Positions 1-9,197 of a stretch of DNA of 46,148 nt are shown here, one piece after another. The notes under the pieces were generated by a model, which was not told the origin of the DNA, did no database searches, and saw nothing but the letters and a program-made list of their open reading frames with translations. Source of the DNA: an uncultured Acetatifactor sp. (lineage in GTDB: Bacteria > Bacillota > Clostridia > Lachnospirales > Lachnospiraceae); NCBI GenBank assembly GCA_934394815.1, contig CAKRRD010000018.1:1-46148 (forward strand). Reading direction: 5' to 3'. Within the stretch, counting starts at the first letter, position 1; each line of letters begins with the position of its first letter. The position numbers were made by a program, and so were the translations under genes.

Positions 1-81
1 GGCAAAGATGATAGCCAGGAAGGGAAAAAGGGGAGCCCAAAAGTGTTTATTATTGATCAAGTACACACTTTTTGCACTGAA

Positions 82-123
82 AACAAGAAAAACGCTTCTG
101 GAGTGCTGACCAAAAGCGTTTTG
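82..123 (-). terminator. Intrinsic terminator downstream of carbamate kinase
   Basis: A 13-bp perfect stem (89-101 with 110-122) has an 8-nt loop. On the minus strand it is followed by a T-rich tract (TTTTTCTTGTTTT). It lies about 60 nt beyond the stop codon of the minus-strand carbamate kinase gene, so it most likely ends that transcript. Confidence 0.75.
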
Positions 124-133
124 TCTACAGTCT

Positions 134-165
134 GAAAGGAGATATCCATAATGGATATCTCCTTT
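134..165. terminator. Second hairpin after carbamate kinase
   Basis: Positions 134-147 pair perfectly with 152-165 around a 5-nt loop. Only three T follow on the minus strand and four end the stem on the plus strand. It probably assists the stronger terminator at 82-123 or acts as a 3' stabilising stem. Confidence 0.45.
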
Positions 166-180
166 TACATACGAATGAAA

Positions 181-1116
181 TTATGCGGTGATCACAGTGC
201 CTGCCTTGCCCTTAATGGCATCCTTGACATGATCCATGGAGGTGATCAGTACTTTGCCGGCAGGAACCTTCTCCAGATAAGAGATGGCTGCTTCGATCTT
301 GGGAAGCATGGTGCCTTCCTCGAACTGTCCTGCTGCGATCAGATCCTTTGCTTCTGCTACGGTGAGAGTCTCCAGTACTGCCTGATCCTCCTTACCGAAA
401 TTCTTATAAACATAAGGAACTGTGGTGAGAATGATCAGCTCGTCACAGCTTAGGTCGGAAGCAAGCTTACCTGCGATGGCATCCTTCTCGATGACTGCGG
501 AAGCACCCTTCAGCGCATGCTTCTGCTCGATCACGGGGATTCCGCCGCCGCCACAGGCGATGACTACCTGATCTGCGGCTGCCAGCGCACGGATGGCTTC
601 GATCTCTACGATGTCGATAGGCTTGGGGGCAGCAACGACACGGCGGAAGCCCTTGCCGGGATCTTCCTTGACATAGTTGCCCTTCTTTACTTCGATCTCA
701 GCATCTTCCTTGGACATGTAACGACCGATGACCTTGGTGGGCTCATAGAAAGCCTCATCATAAGGATCTACCGTGACCTGGGTGAGGATGGTGCTGACCG
801 GCTTGGAGATGCCGCGGTCCAGAAGCTCTGCACGAAGAGAGTTCTGGATATCATAGCCTACATAACCCTGGCTCATAGCGGAGCAGACACACATAGGTGC
901 GGGGGTATAGTCGATGTAAACACGGCGTAACTCGGTCATGGCCTTATGGATCATGCTGACCTGCGGACCGTTACTGTGGGTGATGGTCAGCTGATAATCT
1001 GCCTCCACCAGATCGGCCAGTGCTTTGGCGGTTACTTTTACCGCATCCCACTGCTCGGTAGTGGTATAGCCCAGGGCATCATGTCCCAGAGATACAACAA
1101 CTCTTTTTTTGCTCAT
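181..1116 (-). CDS. arcC: Carbamate kinase
   Basis: The 311-residue protein belongs to the amino-acid kinase fold. Carbamate kinase interconverts carbamoyl phosphate plus ADP with ATP plus carbamate (and ammonia) in the cytosol, usually at the end of arginine, agmatine or purine-derived catabolism. Visible motifs are an N-terminal glycine loop (SLGHDALG, in place of the usual ALGGNAL), THSNGPQV, the IACGGGGIPV nucleotide loop near residue 190, AVIEKDA, and a C-terminal GTMLPKIEAA. The length matches the family (about 310). A GAGAGG ribosome site precedes the ATG. No arcA or argF/ptcA-type gene is adjacent, so its pathway cannot be read from the neighbourhood. The altered first loop may mark a clostridial subfamily. 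The assignment is secure at family level. Confidence 0.9.
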   Translation of the reverse strand: MSKKRVVVSLGHDALGYTTTEQWDAVKVTAKALADLVEADYQLTITHSNGPQVSMIHKAMTELRRVYIDYTPAPMCVCSAMSQGYVGYDIQNSLRAELLDRGISKPVSTILTQVTVDPYDEAFYEPTKVIGRYMSKEDAEIEVKKGNYVKEDPGKGFRRVVAAPKPIDIVEIEAIRALAAADQVVIACGGGGIPVIEQKHALKGASAVIEKDAIAGKLASDLSCDELIILTTVPYVYKNFGKEDQAVLETLTVAEAKDLIAAGQFEEGTMLPKIEAAISYLEKVPAGKVLITSMDHVKDAIKGKAGTVITA

Positions 1117-1172
1117 AAGATTACCTCTCTATATGTATTTTCCTAAGAATTTCTTTGTCAGAAGATGTAATC

Positions 1173-1201
1173 AGTATAACATATTTTTTATAGGGTGTAT
1201 A
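1173..1201 (-). promoter_or_regulatory. Sigma-A-type promoter of carbamate kinase
   Basis: Read on the minus strand, TATACA (1201-1196) and TATACT (1178-1173) are separated by 17 nt, in the short gap between the chemoreceptor stop and the kinase start. Each element matches the consensus imperfectly. Confidence 0.5.
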
Positions 1202-1208
1202 GCAATTT

Positions 1209-3275
1209 CTATACCGTGAAGCCCTCCAGTAAGGCGGTCAGCTCCTCCGAACGGGCGGCCAGTGCGGAAGTAGCCTTGTCCAGATCCTGAATGGCCTGCT
1301 GCTGTCTTTCGGCAGCGGACTGTACGTTGGAGGATCCGGCGGCGGTCTCGGCGGATACCGCTGAGATTCCGGAAATGGCAGACAGGGTAGTGCTGCGCTG
1401 CTGTTCCATATCGGACACGCTGTCGTTGATCTGTTTCAGAGACTTCAACAGTTCTTCCACCTTCGTATCGATCTCACGGAAAGAAGCGGTAGTGCTGCCC
1501 ACGGCCTTATTCTGATCATCCACGATGACTTCGGCCTGGCGAGCTACCTGTGTGGCTTCCACGGTAGTGGCTTCGATCTCTTCAATGATCCGGGAAATCT
1601 CACCGGAGGAATGTAAGGACTGGTCGGCCAGCTTCTGGATCTCCTGTGCTACGACGGCGAAGCCCCTGCCGGCCTCTCCGGCCCTGGCCGCTTCAATGGA
1701 GGCATTTAAGGACAGGAGATTGGTCTGCTCCGCGATTTCGTTGATGGCTTCGGTGATGGAGCCGATGACTTTTGACTTTTCGGTCAGTCTGCCGATGGTG
1801 TCCACAATGCTGGAAGTGATCTGAATGGTAGAGGAAGTATTCTCCTTCAGATGCTCCACGGATTCGATACCGGTATGGATCGCAGCGGTGGTGCCGGTGG
1901 CAAGCGCACTGATCTGGTCAGAATGTGTGGATACGCTGCCAATGGTGTCGGACAGAGAGTCCATCTGCTGCAGGCAGTCCTCAGAGCTTTCATCCAGTTT
2001 TTCGATACCCTGGCGCATTTCACCTACCTGATTCTGGATATTCTGGGAGGTTGCCAGAAAATGTGAGGAAGCCGCAGACATATCGGTGGCAGCCCGGGAT
2101 AATTCTTCATTGACATCCTTCAGCCCGGATACCAGCTTCTTCATGTGTGCGATCATATCACAGATACCCTCAGCTAATAGCTGGAATTCGTCATTGCGCT
2201 TGGAGTGGACTTCGATCGTCAGATCTCCGTCAGAGACTTTTTTCAGGCGGCGGATAAAATAGTAGATAGATCCGCCATACTGTCCGGCCAGCAGAGACCC
2301 CAGTAAGATCGCCACAACACTTGCTGCAACGACAAGAATCAGAGATACATTTTTAATCTCTGCCGTCTGACCGATGATATTTGCCTGGGGAATCAGGGCA
2401 CAAATCATGGCATTGCGGGCACCGATCTTGGAATAGAGAAAGAGATATTCTGCGCCTGCCTCTTCCACATAGGAGGAGCCGTTGTCTTCCTCAGAGGCAA
2501 ATGCCTCATCTACATAGGATTTGCCGACAAACGTATTTTCTGCCGCGGTATCGGACTGCGAGGAGAGGTATTCGGTGCCGTCGCAGGTGACAAAGCCTAC
2601 GAGACTGCCCTCACCGCCATCCAGGGAGGATAAGGAGGTATCCAGGACACTCGGTTTGAAATCAATGATCAGAACCGCCGGAGCGTTGGAGAAATATCTG
2701 GCGAGGCGGACACTGTATTTGGAGGAATCCGTGCCAAGCTTTGCATCGACCTCGGACTGGTTGCCGAAAAGGTAATATTTTGCCTTGTCCGCAGATAAGA
2801 TCTGACCCTGGGAGCTTTCAAGGTACGCACTTAAGAGACCGGTCTCCTTCGTTTTCGTGGTAGAGATCGTCTTCTCCTTGTCAGAGAGCACGTAAATATT
2901 GGAGAGCAGGGCATCCGTGGTCACAGCTTTGATAAAGGTATCTTCATAGGTGTTTGGAGTATTATACAAGGTAGTGGCATCGTTATCATACAGACCGTTC
3001 AGATATTTCTTCAGGGTATCCTCATTCATATATCCCTTGTAGTTGGACTGGATCGTGTCAAAAGAAAGCGTCAGGTACTGATTCATCATGCTGACGGTCT
3101 GGTCCACAGAGTCGCGGTAGGTTGCAATGATCTGTGTGGTAGCCTTCTGATAGGATACGAGACCTAAGACAATGATGAAGACCACAGGGATCAGAAAAGC
3201 GAAGATCAGCTTGAAACGTATCCGATTCCAGAGAGGGATAGGGTTTTTCTTGGTATTTTTTGTCAAAATAGACAC
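1209..3275 (-). CDS. Methyl-accepting chemotaxis protein
   Basis: This 688-residue chemoreceptor senses an extracellular ligand and signals to CheA/CheW. A basic N-terminus is followed by TM1 (about residues 22-44). A large extracytoplasmic region (about 45-305) is probably a Cache-type sensor but is not identifiable from motifs. TM2 lies at about 308-330, then a HAMP segment, then a long coiled-coil signalling domain. The conserved hairpin tip near residue 528 contains [19 protein letters not shown] and continues into [13 protein letters not shown]. There is no C-terminal NWETF-like pentapeptide. A GGAGGTGTC ribosome site lies just upstream of the ATG. No che or flagellar genes are nearby, so it is an orphan receptor gene. 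The ligand cannot be predicted. Confidence 0.92.
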   Translation of the reverse strand: MSILTKNTKKNPIPLWNRIRFKLIFAFLIPVVFIIVLGLVSYQKATTQIIATYRDSVDQTVSMMNQYLTLSFDTIQSNYKGYMNEDTLKKYLNGLYDNDATTLYNTPNTYEDTFIKAVTTDALLSNIYVLSDKEKTISTTKTKETGLLSAYLESSQGQILSADKAKYYLFGNQSEVDAKLGTDSSKYSVRLARYFSNAPAVLIIDFKPSVLDTSLSSLDGGEGSLVGFVTCDGTEYLSSQSDTAAENTFVGKSYVDEAFASEEDNGSSYVEEAGAEYLFLYSKIGARNAMICALIPQANIIGQTAEIKNVSLILVVAASVVAILLGSLLAGQYGGSIYYFIRRLKKVSDGDLTIEVHSKRNDEFQLLAEGICDMIAHMKKLVSGLKDVNEELSRAATDMSAASSHFLATSQNIQNQVGEMRQGIEKLDESSEDCLQQMDSLSDTIGSVSTHSDQISALATGTTAAIHTGIESVEHLKENTSSTIQITSSIVDTIGRLTEKSKVIGSITEAINEIAEQTNLLSLNASIEAARAGEAGRGFAVVAQEIQKLADQSLHSSGEISRIIEEIEATTVEATQVARQAEVIVDDQNKAVGSTTASFREIDTKVEELLKSLKQINDSVSDMEQQRSTTLSAISGISAVSAETAAGSSNVQSAAERQQQAIQDLDKATSALAARSEELTALLEGFTV

Positions 3276-3397
3276 CTCCGATGCAGATTAAATTAGTATT
3301 GATAGATATATTTTACCAAAGTTTTACCCAAATATCTACATCAATATGAAAACGATTTCTTAAAGTGAGCCTCTTTCATAGGCAGGAGCGCTTTTGC

Positions 3398-3427
3398 TTT
3401 ACATAATATGTTACAAAGTAATATAAT
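3398..3427 (+). promoter_or_regulatory. Sigma-A promoter of the acyltransferase operon
   Basis: TTTACA (3398-3403) and TATAAT (3422-3427) are 18 nt apart. An in-frame ATG at 3426 overlaps the -10 box and one at 3408 lies upstream of it, so neither can be the start. This places the translation start at 3471. Confidence 0.7.
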
Positions 3428-3470
3428 GTCAGATGAAGGAAGCAATGTCAGGAAGGAAACAGGAATCGAT

Positions 3471-4595
3471 ATGCAGAAAAAAGAACGTATGGCAAATCTG
3501 GAAGTACTACGCTGTGTGGCAATGATGATGGTCGTGGTGCTGCACTATCTGGGCAAGGGAGGACTGTTGCCGGATCTGACGGCGCCGTTATCAGTGCAGG
3601 ATATGGCAGCCTGGCTGTTGGAAGCGATCTGCATTGTAGCTGTGAATGTGTATATGATGATCAGCGGATACTTTTTATGCGAAAGCTCTTTTAAACTGAG
3701 CAGGCTGCTTACGTTGTGGCTGCAGCTGTGGCTGTATTCTGTGGGCATCGGTGTGCTGGCGGTGGTGACGGGGATCGTTCCCGCGGCGGAAGTGAGTACG
3801 CATTATTATCTGACATTATTGTTCCCGGTGACCATGGGACATTACTGGTTCCTGACGGCATATGTATTTTTATATATCCTGTTACCCTTCGTGGGAATCG
3901 GGCTCAGACGGATGACGAAGCAGCAGTTTCAGGTGGCCCTGGTGTTGCTATTTGCTGCATTTTGTCTGATAAAATCCATTCTGCCCTTCCGGTTGGAAGA
4001 GGACAGCAAGGGCTATGACTGCATCTGGTATCTGTGCGTGTTTTGTGCAGCCGCTTATCTTCGCAGATTCGGAATTCCTTTTTTACAGAAAAAATCCCGG
4101 GCGCTGTTTCTGTATCTGATCGGCGTCATCGGAACTTTCGGAGAGGCAATGCTGCTGCATTTATTTTATTTGCGGACCGGCAGCCTGGAACTGATTCTGA
4201 AGATTCCTTATGAATATAATCATATATTCCCACTCTTAGCTTCCGTCGGGCTGTTTTGCCTGTTCCTGGACAGTGACATCAGGGGGAAGATCGGCAGCGT
4301 GGCGGTGAAGATCGCGCCTTACACATTAGGAGTATATCTGCTGCATGAGAACCTGGGGGTGCGTTATGCCTGGCAGAAATGGCTTGGCTCGGATCGCATA
4401 GACGGTGTCGTATCGTTGCTTTTATGGACTGTCATCGCAGTGATCGTGGTATTTGTACTGGGAATTCTGATAGATGTTATCCGCAAAAATATCTGTGGCG
4501 GATTGCATAAGATATTCCTGCACATTCGTCCTTATCATGTTCTTACGGAAAAAATCCAGGCATTAGATAATATGTTCAAAAGAGAGGTATCATAG
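3471..4595 (+). CDS. Acyltransferase-3 family membrane protein
   Basis: The 374-residue polytopic protein begins with the signature of the acyltransferase-3 (OatA/ExoZ-like) family: ANLEVLRCVAMMMVVVLHYL, with the conserved His in the first membrane segment. About ten hydrophobic helices follow. Members O-acylate (often acetylate) surface polysaccharides, teichoic acids or peptidoglycan at the membrane; the substrate here is unknown. There is no extracytoplasmic SGNH domain. The start at 3471 is chosen because it has an AGGA site 8 nt upstream and lies downstream of the promoter. Its stop codon overlaps the next gene's GTG start by one base, so the two are translationally coupled and probably modify the same glycan. 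Confidence 0.82.
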   Translation: MQKKERMANLEVLRCVAMMMVVVLHYLGKGGLLPDLTAPLSVQDMAAWLLEAICIVAVNVYMMISGYFLCESSFKLSRLLTLWLQLWLYSVGIGVLAVVTGIVPAAEVSTHYYLTLLFPVTMGHYWFLTAYVFLYILLPFVGIGLRRMTKQQFQVALVLLFAAFCLIKSILPFRLEEDSKGYDCIWYLCVFCAAAYLRRFGIPFLQKKSRALFLYLIGVIGTFGEAMLLHLFYLRTGSLELILKIPYEYNHIFPLLASVGLFCLFLDSDIRGKIGSVAVKIAPYTLGVYLLHENLGVRYAWQKWLGSDRIDGVVSLLLWTVIAVIVVFVLGILIDVIRKNICGGLHKIFLHIRPYHVLTEKIQALDNMFKREVS

Positions 4596-6562
4596 TGGCA
4601 GATAACATAAATAATAAAATGGCGGGAGCCGTCGGTCAGAGTCAGAGGCGCCTTTGGGATTTTTTGTTCGTGGCTGTTCTGGTACTGTATCCCCTGCGGC
4701 ATATCGCCTGGGGGCTGGATCTGTGGGATACCGGCTACGGCTATGCGAACTTTGAATATATGGGAACACAGCATATGGATCCCATGTGGCTGTTTTCCAC
4801 TTATCTGACCACGGCCATCGGACATTTTTTCAGTCTGCTGCCCGGGGCGAAGACATTGATCGGCATGAATTTTTACACCGGCCTGAGCATCAGTCTGTTG
4901 GCGGTTCTGGGCTATTATTTCTGTACGAAAATACTGAAAATCCCGGCACTGCTGGTATTTTTAGGAGAATTCACAGCCGTAAGTTTCTGCTGGTGTCCGA
5001 CGGGATCTTTTTATAATTATGTGACTTATGTATTCTATCTGGTATCGGTGGTATGTCTGTATCTGGGACTGGCCCGGAGGGAAAAGGGCTGGTTGTTCGC
5101 CGCCGGAATCGCATTGGGCTGCAATGTGCTGTCCCGCTTCTCCAATCTGCCGGAAGCAGCCATGATCGTGGGCGTGTGGGCCTATGGCATTATCTGCTGG
5201 CTGGAAGAGCGGAAGGAGATAGGAAACAGCCTCGGTCAGGCTGCGGAAACGACAGAAAATGCGGAAAAAATAAAAGCGCGGAAAAAAGCAGCGGGTGGAA
5301 GGCTTCGTAAGAAGCTGTTACAGGATACCGGCATGTGTCTTGCAGGATATCTTACCGCATTGCTTGTATTATTCGGTTATATTCAGATCCGCTATGGCAT
5401 AGATGAATATGTAAAGGGTATCAAACGCCTGTTTTCCATGACGGAGGTGGCAACGGACTATACGGCCGCATCCATGATCATGGGCATGTTCGACTGGTAC
5501 TTCCAGAATCTGTACTGGGAGATCAGGATGTGTGTGTTCCTCGCCGCAGGGATTGTGGCTGTGGGAGTGCTGGAACTGATAGGTTCTTATGTGAGAAAGG
5601 CTGCTGTAACAAAGGTTCTGCGCATTCTGGAATGGGCAGGAAGTATTGCACTGGCGGCAGTGATGGTGTTCTGGCTGTACCGGCAGGGCTTCTGTGCCGG
5701 AGAATATACGAATTACGGTGCCATCATCTGGCCCGGCGTGACCTTTTTGACATTGACCTTACTGGTGGCCTTGTGGTGGATCTTCACACCCACCGCTTTG
5801 AAGGAGGAAAAGCTGATCAGCGGACTGATCTTCCTGATCGTGCTGATCACTTCTCTGGGCAGTAACAATAAGCTTTATCCCAGCATGAACAATCTGTTTC
5901 TGGCCCTGCCTTATATGTACTGGCAGTTTTACAGATTCTGCAAATATGTCGGGAGCTTTCGCTGGAAGCGGCTCACGATATCCGCAATTCCGGCAAAATG
6001 CCTTTTCGGTGGGTTCTTTTTGCTGTTTTTCGTACAGGTGGGGCTGTTCGGGCATAGCTTTGTATTTGCCGAAGGAACCGGTGTACAGGATGTAAGCGCG
6101 CAGGTGACGAATAATGAGACACTGCGGGGCGTGTGGATGAGTGAAGAGCGTGCCGGATGGATGCAGGAGATCTCGGAGTATGTGAATACCGGAGGACTTG
6201 CCGGAAAAGATGTTCTGATCTACGGACAGATACCGGCCCTGTCCTATTATCTGCAGATGCCGGCGGCATTCAACCCCTGGCCGGATCTGGATTCCTACCA
6301 GATCGGACAGTTGGAGCAGGATATGCTTAAAATGCAGGAGCGGATGGATGCGGATGCGACGTACCGCCCGGTGGTACTGCTGGAGAAAAAATATGCTGTG
6401 TATCTGGAAGCCGGAGAGAGCGCACTGGAAGCTTTGCAGCCTACGGACAAGGAGCGCAGTCTGATCGTGGATAATCCGAAGCTGATGCTTATCGGAAAGT
6501 TCATGGAAGAGTATGGGTACGAGAAGACCTTTGAAAACGAGAAATTTGTGATTTATGAATAG
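4595..6562 (+). CDS. Polytopic membrane protein, GT-C glycosyltransferase-like
   Basis: This 655-residue protein starts with GTG, with GAGAGG about 7 nt upstream. It has about ten or more membrane helices spread over residues 15-490 and a soluble extracytoplasmic C-terminal domain (about 490-655). An acidic motif (LDLWDTGYGYANF, about residues 32-44) follows the first helix. That position is where GT-C lipid-linked glycosyltransferases carry their catalytic Asp. The C-terminal part includes GKDVLIYGQIPALSYYLQMP, similar in style to the tail domain of some PMT-like proteins. I do not recognise a named family, and GT-C is an inference from topology. Overlap with the upstream acyltransferase suggests that the pair builds and acylates a surface glycan. 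It contains a charged linker of low complexity near residues 205-240. Confidence 0.55.
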   Translation: MADNINNKMAGAVGQSQRRLWDFLFVAVLVLYPLRHIAWGLDLWDTGYGYANFEYMGTQHMDPMWLFSTYLTTAIGHFFSLLPGAKTLIGMNFYTGLSISLLAVLGYYFCTKILKIPALLVFLGEFTAVSFCWCPTGSFYNYVTYVFYLVSVVCLYLGLARREKGWLFAAGIALGCNVLSRFSNLPEAAMIVGVWAYGIICWLEERKEIGNSLGQAAETTENAEKIKARKKAAGGRLRKKLLQDTGMCLAGYLTALLVLFGYIQIRYGIDEYVKGIKRLFSMTEVATDYTAASMIMGMFDWYFQNLYWEIRMCVFLAAGIVAVGVLELIGSYVRKAAVTKVLRILEWAGSIALAAVMVFWLYRQGFCAGEYTNYGAIIWPGVTFLTLTLLVALWWIFTPTALKEEKLISGLIFLIVLITSLGSNNKLYPSMNNLFLALPYMYWQFYRFCKYVGSFRWKRLTISAIPAKCLFGGFFLLFFVQVGLFGHSFVFAEGTGVQDVSAQVTNNETLRGVWMSEERAGWMQEISEYVNTGGLAGKDVLIYGQIPALSYYLQMPAAFNPWPDLDSYQIGQLEQDMLKMQERMDADATYRPVVLLEKKYAVYLEAGESALEALQPTDKERSLIVDNPKLMLIGKFMEEYGYEKTFENEKFVIYE

Positions 6563-6584
6563 AGCTGTGCAGTTGTGCGTAGAA

Positions 6585-6623
6585 AAATCCCCGGAAGATG
6601 AAAAATCTCCCGGGGATTTCTGA
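6585..6623. terminator. Bidirectional terminator between convergent genes
   Basis: AAATCCCCGG (6585-6594) pairs with CCGGGGATTT (6610-6619). On the minus strand the stem runs into TTTTTC, a good terminator for asnA. On the plus strand it ends in only three T, weaker for the upstream membrane-protein operon. Confidence 0.7.
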
Positions 6624-6627
6624 TGCA

Positions 6628-7638
6628 TTATAACAGCTGTAAGCCATTCTCTTTTGCAAGCTCCATGACTTCATCGGACCACAGAGAACACTGTACTTCA
6701 CCGATGTGGGCTTTTCTTAAGAAGAACATACAGATACGGGACTGGCCGATACCGCCGCCGATGGTGAGGGGAAGTTCGCCATTGATGACTGCCTTGTGAT
6801 AAGGAAGTTCTGCACGCTCAGGACAGCCGGCCTTCTGTAACTGGTCTAACAGGGCTTTCCTGTCGACGCGGATACCCATGCTGGACAGTTCCAGAGCAAT
6901 GTCCAGAACCGGATAGTATACCACGATATCGGCATTCAGTGCCCAGTCATCGTAGTCCGGTGCACGGCCGTCGTGAGGCTTGCCGTTCTCCAGGATCCCA
7001 CCGATCTGCAGGATGCAGACAGCGCCCTTGGCTTTTGCAATGTAATATTCCCGCTCCTTCGGAGAGTAGTCCGGGAACATTTCCTCCAGCTCACGGGTGG
7101 TTACGAAGAAGATGTCATGAGGAAGGATCTCCTCAATGTAATCGTAGTGGATGGACATATACTTTTCAGTCTTGCGCAGTACCTTGTATACGGTGCGGAC
7201 GGTCTCTTTCAGAGTCTCCAGATTCCGATCTACCTTCGTAATGATCTTCTCCCAGTCCCATTGATCCACGTAGATGGAATGGATGTTGTCGGTCTGTTCA
7301 TCCTGACGGATGGCACTCATATCGGTGTAGAGTCCTTCCCCGGGTTTAAAACCGTATTTCTGCAGGGCATAACGCTTCCATTTTGCCAGAGACTGTACGA
7401 TCTCTGCCTCACGGTCTCCCTGTGCTGCAATATGGAAATTTACGGGACGCTCCACACCGTTCAGATTATCGTTCAGTCCGGATGCAGGATCCACAAATAA
7501 GGGAGCAGATACACGTAACAGGTGCAGGCGCTCTGCTAACAGTCCCTGGAAAAAGTCCTTCACTGTTTTAATGGCAACCTGTGTCTCGTACAGGTTCAGC
7601 TGGGACTTATAATTTTTAGGTATGACAATATCTGACAT
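6628..7638 (-). CDS. asnA: Aspartate-ammonia ligase (asparagine synthetase A)
   Basis: The 336-residue protein makes asparagine from aspartate, ammonia and ATP (releasing AMP and PPi), in the cytosol. The fold is that of a class II aminoacyl-tRNA synthetase core. It shows the family N-terminus (QLNLYETQVAIKTVKDFF), VSAPLFVDPASGLNDNL, RPVNFH, KWKRYAL, the DQWDWEK active-site segment, and the C-terminal GGGIGQSRICMFFL motif that binds ATP. Length is close to Escherichia coli AsnA (330). It is a single gene, divergent from the LexA-type-box radical SAM gene. GAGAGG/AGG lies just upstream of the ATG. A compact GC hairpin (7655-7667) lies in its leader. No AsnC or T-box control is visible. Confidence 0.95.
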   Translation of the reverse strand: MSDIVIPKNYKSQLNLYETQVAIKTVKDFFQGLLAERLHLLRVSAPLFVDPASGLNDNLNGVERPVNFHIAAQGDREAEIVQSLAKWKRYALQKYGFKPGEGLYTDMSAIRQDEQTDNIHSIYVDQWDWEKIITKVDRNLETLKETVRTVYKVLRKTEKYMSIHYDYIEEILPHDIFFVTTRELEEMFPDYSPKEREYYIAKAKGAVCILQIGGILENGKPHDGRAPDYDDWALNADIVVYYPVLDIALELSSMGIRVDRKALLDQLQKAGCPERAELPYHKAVINGELPLTIGGGIGQSRICMFFLRKAHIGEVQCSLWSDEVMELAKENGLQLL

Positions 7639-7701
7639 ACTGACCTCTCATTCTGCCGCCGGGCGGCTATGTGCTAAAAAAAGAAAAAAATCTCCTATAC
7701 T

Positions 7702-7730
7702 ATTTAACTGCGAAATGCACGATTTTGCAA
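7702..7730 (-). promoter_or_regulatory. Candidate asnA promoter
   Basis: On the minus strand, TTGCAA (7730-7725) and TTAAAT (7707-7702) are separated by 17 nt, about 65 nt before the asnA start. Both elements match only four of six consensus bases. Confidence 0.4.
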
Positions 7731-7765
7731 CCCCTTTTTCGGAAAAAAAAACCACTTGCAAAAAT

Positions 7766-7808
7766 CGAACATATGTGCTAATTTGAATATATACAAGAAC
7801 AAATGTTC
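7766..7808 (+). promoter_or_regulatory. Two LexA-type (SOS) boxes before the radical SAM gene
   Basis: GAACAAATGTTC (7797-7808) is a perfect match to the Gram-positive LexA/DinR operator GAAC-N4-GTTC. CGAACATATGTGC (7766-7778) matches all but one base of the same pattern. The two are 31 bp apart, centre to centre, in the putative promoter region. They lie 37-79 nt ahead of the TTG start at 7845. A possible -35 (TTGCAA, 7756-7761) sits just before the first box. The matches are direct observations; SOS control is inferred. Confidence 0.7.
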
Positions 7809-7844
7809 TGATTTTGGAAATTTTCGGCAAGAGGCGGTGATAAC

Positions 7845-9197
7845 TTGGAATACCTTATACAAAATGGGGAATTGTCCATCATGCAGAAGCTGGAGATCCT
7901 GACGGATGCGGCCAAATATGACGTGGCCTGTACGTCCAGTGGTGTGGAGCGCAAGGGGGACAGGAAGCATCTTGGGAACTGTAGGGCGGCCGGGATCTGT
8001 CACAGTTTTTCGTCGGACGGCAGATGCATTTCCCTGTTGAAGATACTGATGACCAATGAATGTATTTTCGACTGTAAATACTGTCTGAACCGGAAGTCCA
8101 ACGATGTCCCCAGAGCCACGTTTACCCCGGAGGAGATCTGCAGGCTGACCATGGAATTTTATCGCCGGAATTACATCGAAGGGCTGTTCTTAAGCTCCGG
8201 CATCCTGCAGAATCCCACCTTTACCATGGAACTGCTGTATCGGACCATATGGCTGTTGCGGAATCAATACCATTTTAACGGCTATGTCCATGTGAAGGCA
8301 ATTCCCGGGGCGGATCCGGAACTGGTGGAGCGGATGGGGTATCTGGCGGATCGTATGAGCGTGAACCTGGAACTGCCCACGGCGGAGGGATTGCGGACCC
8401 TGGCACCGAACAAGCACCGGAAAAATATTCTGACGCCCATGCGGCAGATCCAGAACGGCATCCATGCCAACCGGGAGGAACTGGTCCTGTACCGCAAGAG
8501 TCCCACTTTCGTGAGCGGCGGGCAGTCCACCCAGATGATCATAGGAGCGACACCGGAGACGGATTATCAGATCCTGAATGTGGCGGAGAGCCTGTATCAG
8601 AAGTTTGAGTTAAAGAGGGTATTCTATTCCGCCTTTGTGAAAGTCAATGAGGACAAGAGCCTGCCGGCTCTTCCGGGGGGACCGCCGCTTCTCAGGGAGC
8701 ACCGGTTGTATCAGGCGGACTGGCTGCTGCGGTTCTATGGATTTCAGGCGCAGGAACTGCTGGATGAGAGCAGGCCTTTTTTTAATGTGATGCTGGATCC
8801 CAAGGAGGACTGGGCGGTACGGCATCTGGAATGCTTTCCGGTGGAGATCAACCGGGCTTCTTATGCAGATCTGCTGCGGGTGCCGGGGATCGGTGTAAAG
8901 AGTGCCAGGCGGATCCTCGGTGCCAGACGGAGTACGAAGCTTAATTTTGCAGATCTGAAGAAGCTGGGAGTGGTGATGAAGCGGGCGGTCTATTTTATCA
9001 CCTGCAGCGGCAGAATGATGTATCCCACGAAGCTGGAGGAAGACTATATCGTGCGGAATCTGACGGACCCGAAGGAGCGGATCCGGTTCGGAACCGACGG
9101 CATGAGTTACCGGCAGATGACTTTGTTTGATGATGGGATGTTTTCCACCGGAGTACGGCAGGAGGAAGTGCTGCCTGCGGCAGTAGGGGAATTGTAG
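7845..9197 (+). CDS. Putative DNA modification/repair radical SAM protein
   Basis: The 450-residue protein carries the radical SAM cluster motif CIFDCKYC (Cys73, Cys77, Cys80), which binds a [4Fe-4S] cluster and S-adenosylmethionine. It resembles the family described as rSAM_link_UDG (TIGR03916), named for co-occurrence with uracil-DNA-glycosylase-like proteins; its reaction is unknown. A helix-hairpin-helix DNA-binding motif, VPGIGVKSARRI, lies near residues 345-357 and supports action on DNA. The start at 7845 is TTG, with GGCGGTGA 4 nt upstream. An in-frame ATG at 7881 (MQKLEILTDAAKYD), after GGGGA, is a realistic alternative because homologues begin near there. The gene is preceded by two LexA-type boxes and followed by its usual partner (9470-10237). 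Family assignment is strong, function open. Confidence 0.88.
   Translation: MEYLIQNGELSIMQKLEILTDAAKYDVACTSSGVERKGDRKHLGNCRAAGICHSFSSDGRCISLLKILMTNECIFDCKYCLNRKSNDVPRATFTPEEICRLTMEFYRRNYIEGLFLSSGILQNPTFTMELLYRTIWLLRNQYHFNGYVHVKAIPGADPELVERMGYLADRMSVNLELPTAEGLRTLAPNKHRKNILTPMRQIQNGIHANREELVLYRKSPTFVSGGQSTQMIIGATPETDYQILNVAESLYQKFELKRVFYSAFVKVNEDKSLPALPGGPPLLREHRLYQADWLLRFYGFQAQELLDESRPFFNVMLDPKEDWAVRHLECFPVEINRASYADLLRVPGIGVKSARRILGARRSTKLNFADLKKLGVVMKRAVYFITCSGRMMYPTKLEEDYIVRNLTDPKERIRFGTDGMSYRQMTLFDDGMFSTGVRQEEVLPAAVGEL

Noticed and set aside
1..80. End of an upstream plus-strand gene
   Set aside because: Two frames are open from base 1, but nothing recognisable can be read in so short a stretch. 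A weak stem (39-46 with 65-72) before TTTTTGC may be a terminator of something further left.
3408..3470. ATG codons at 3408 and 3426 as the start of the acyltransferase
   Set aside because: One overlaps the -10 box and the other lies between the -35 and -10 elements, so neither is in the mRNA.
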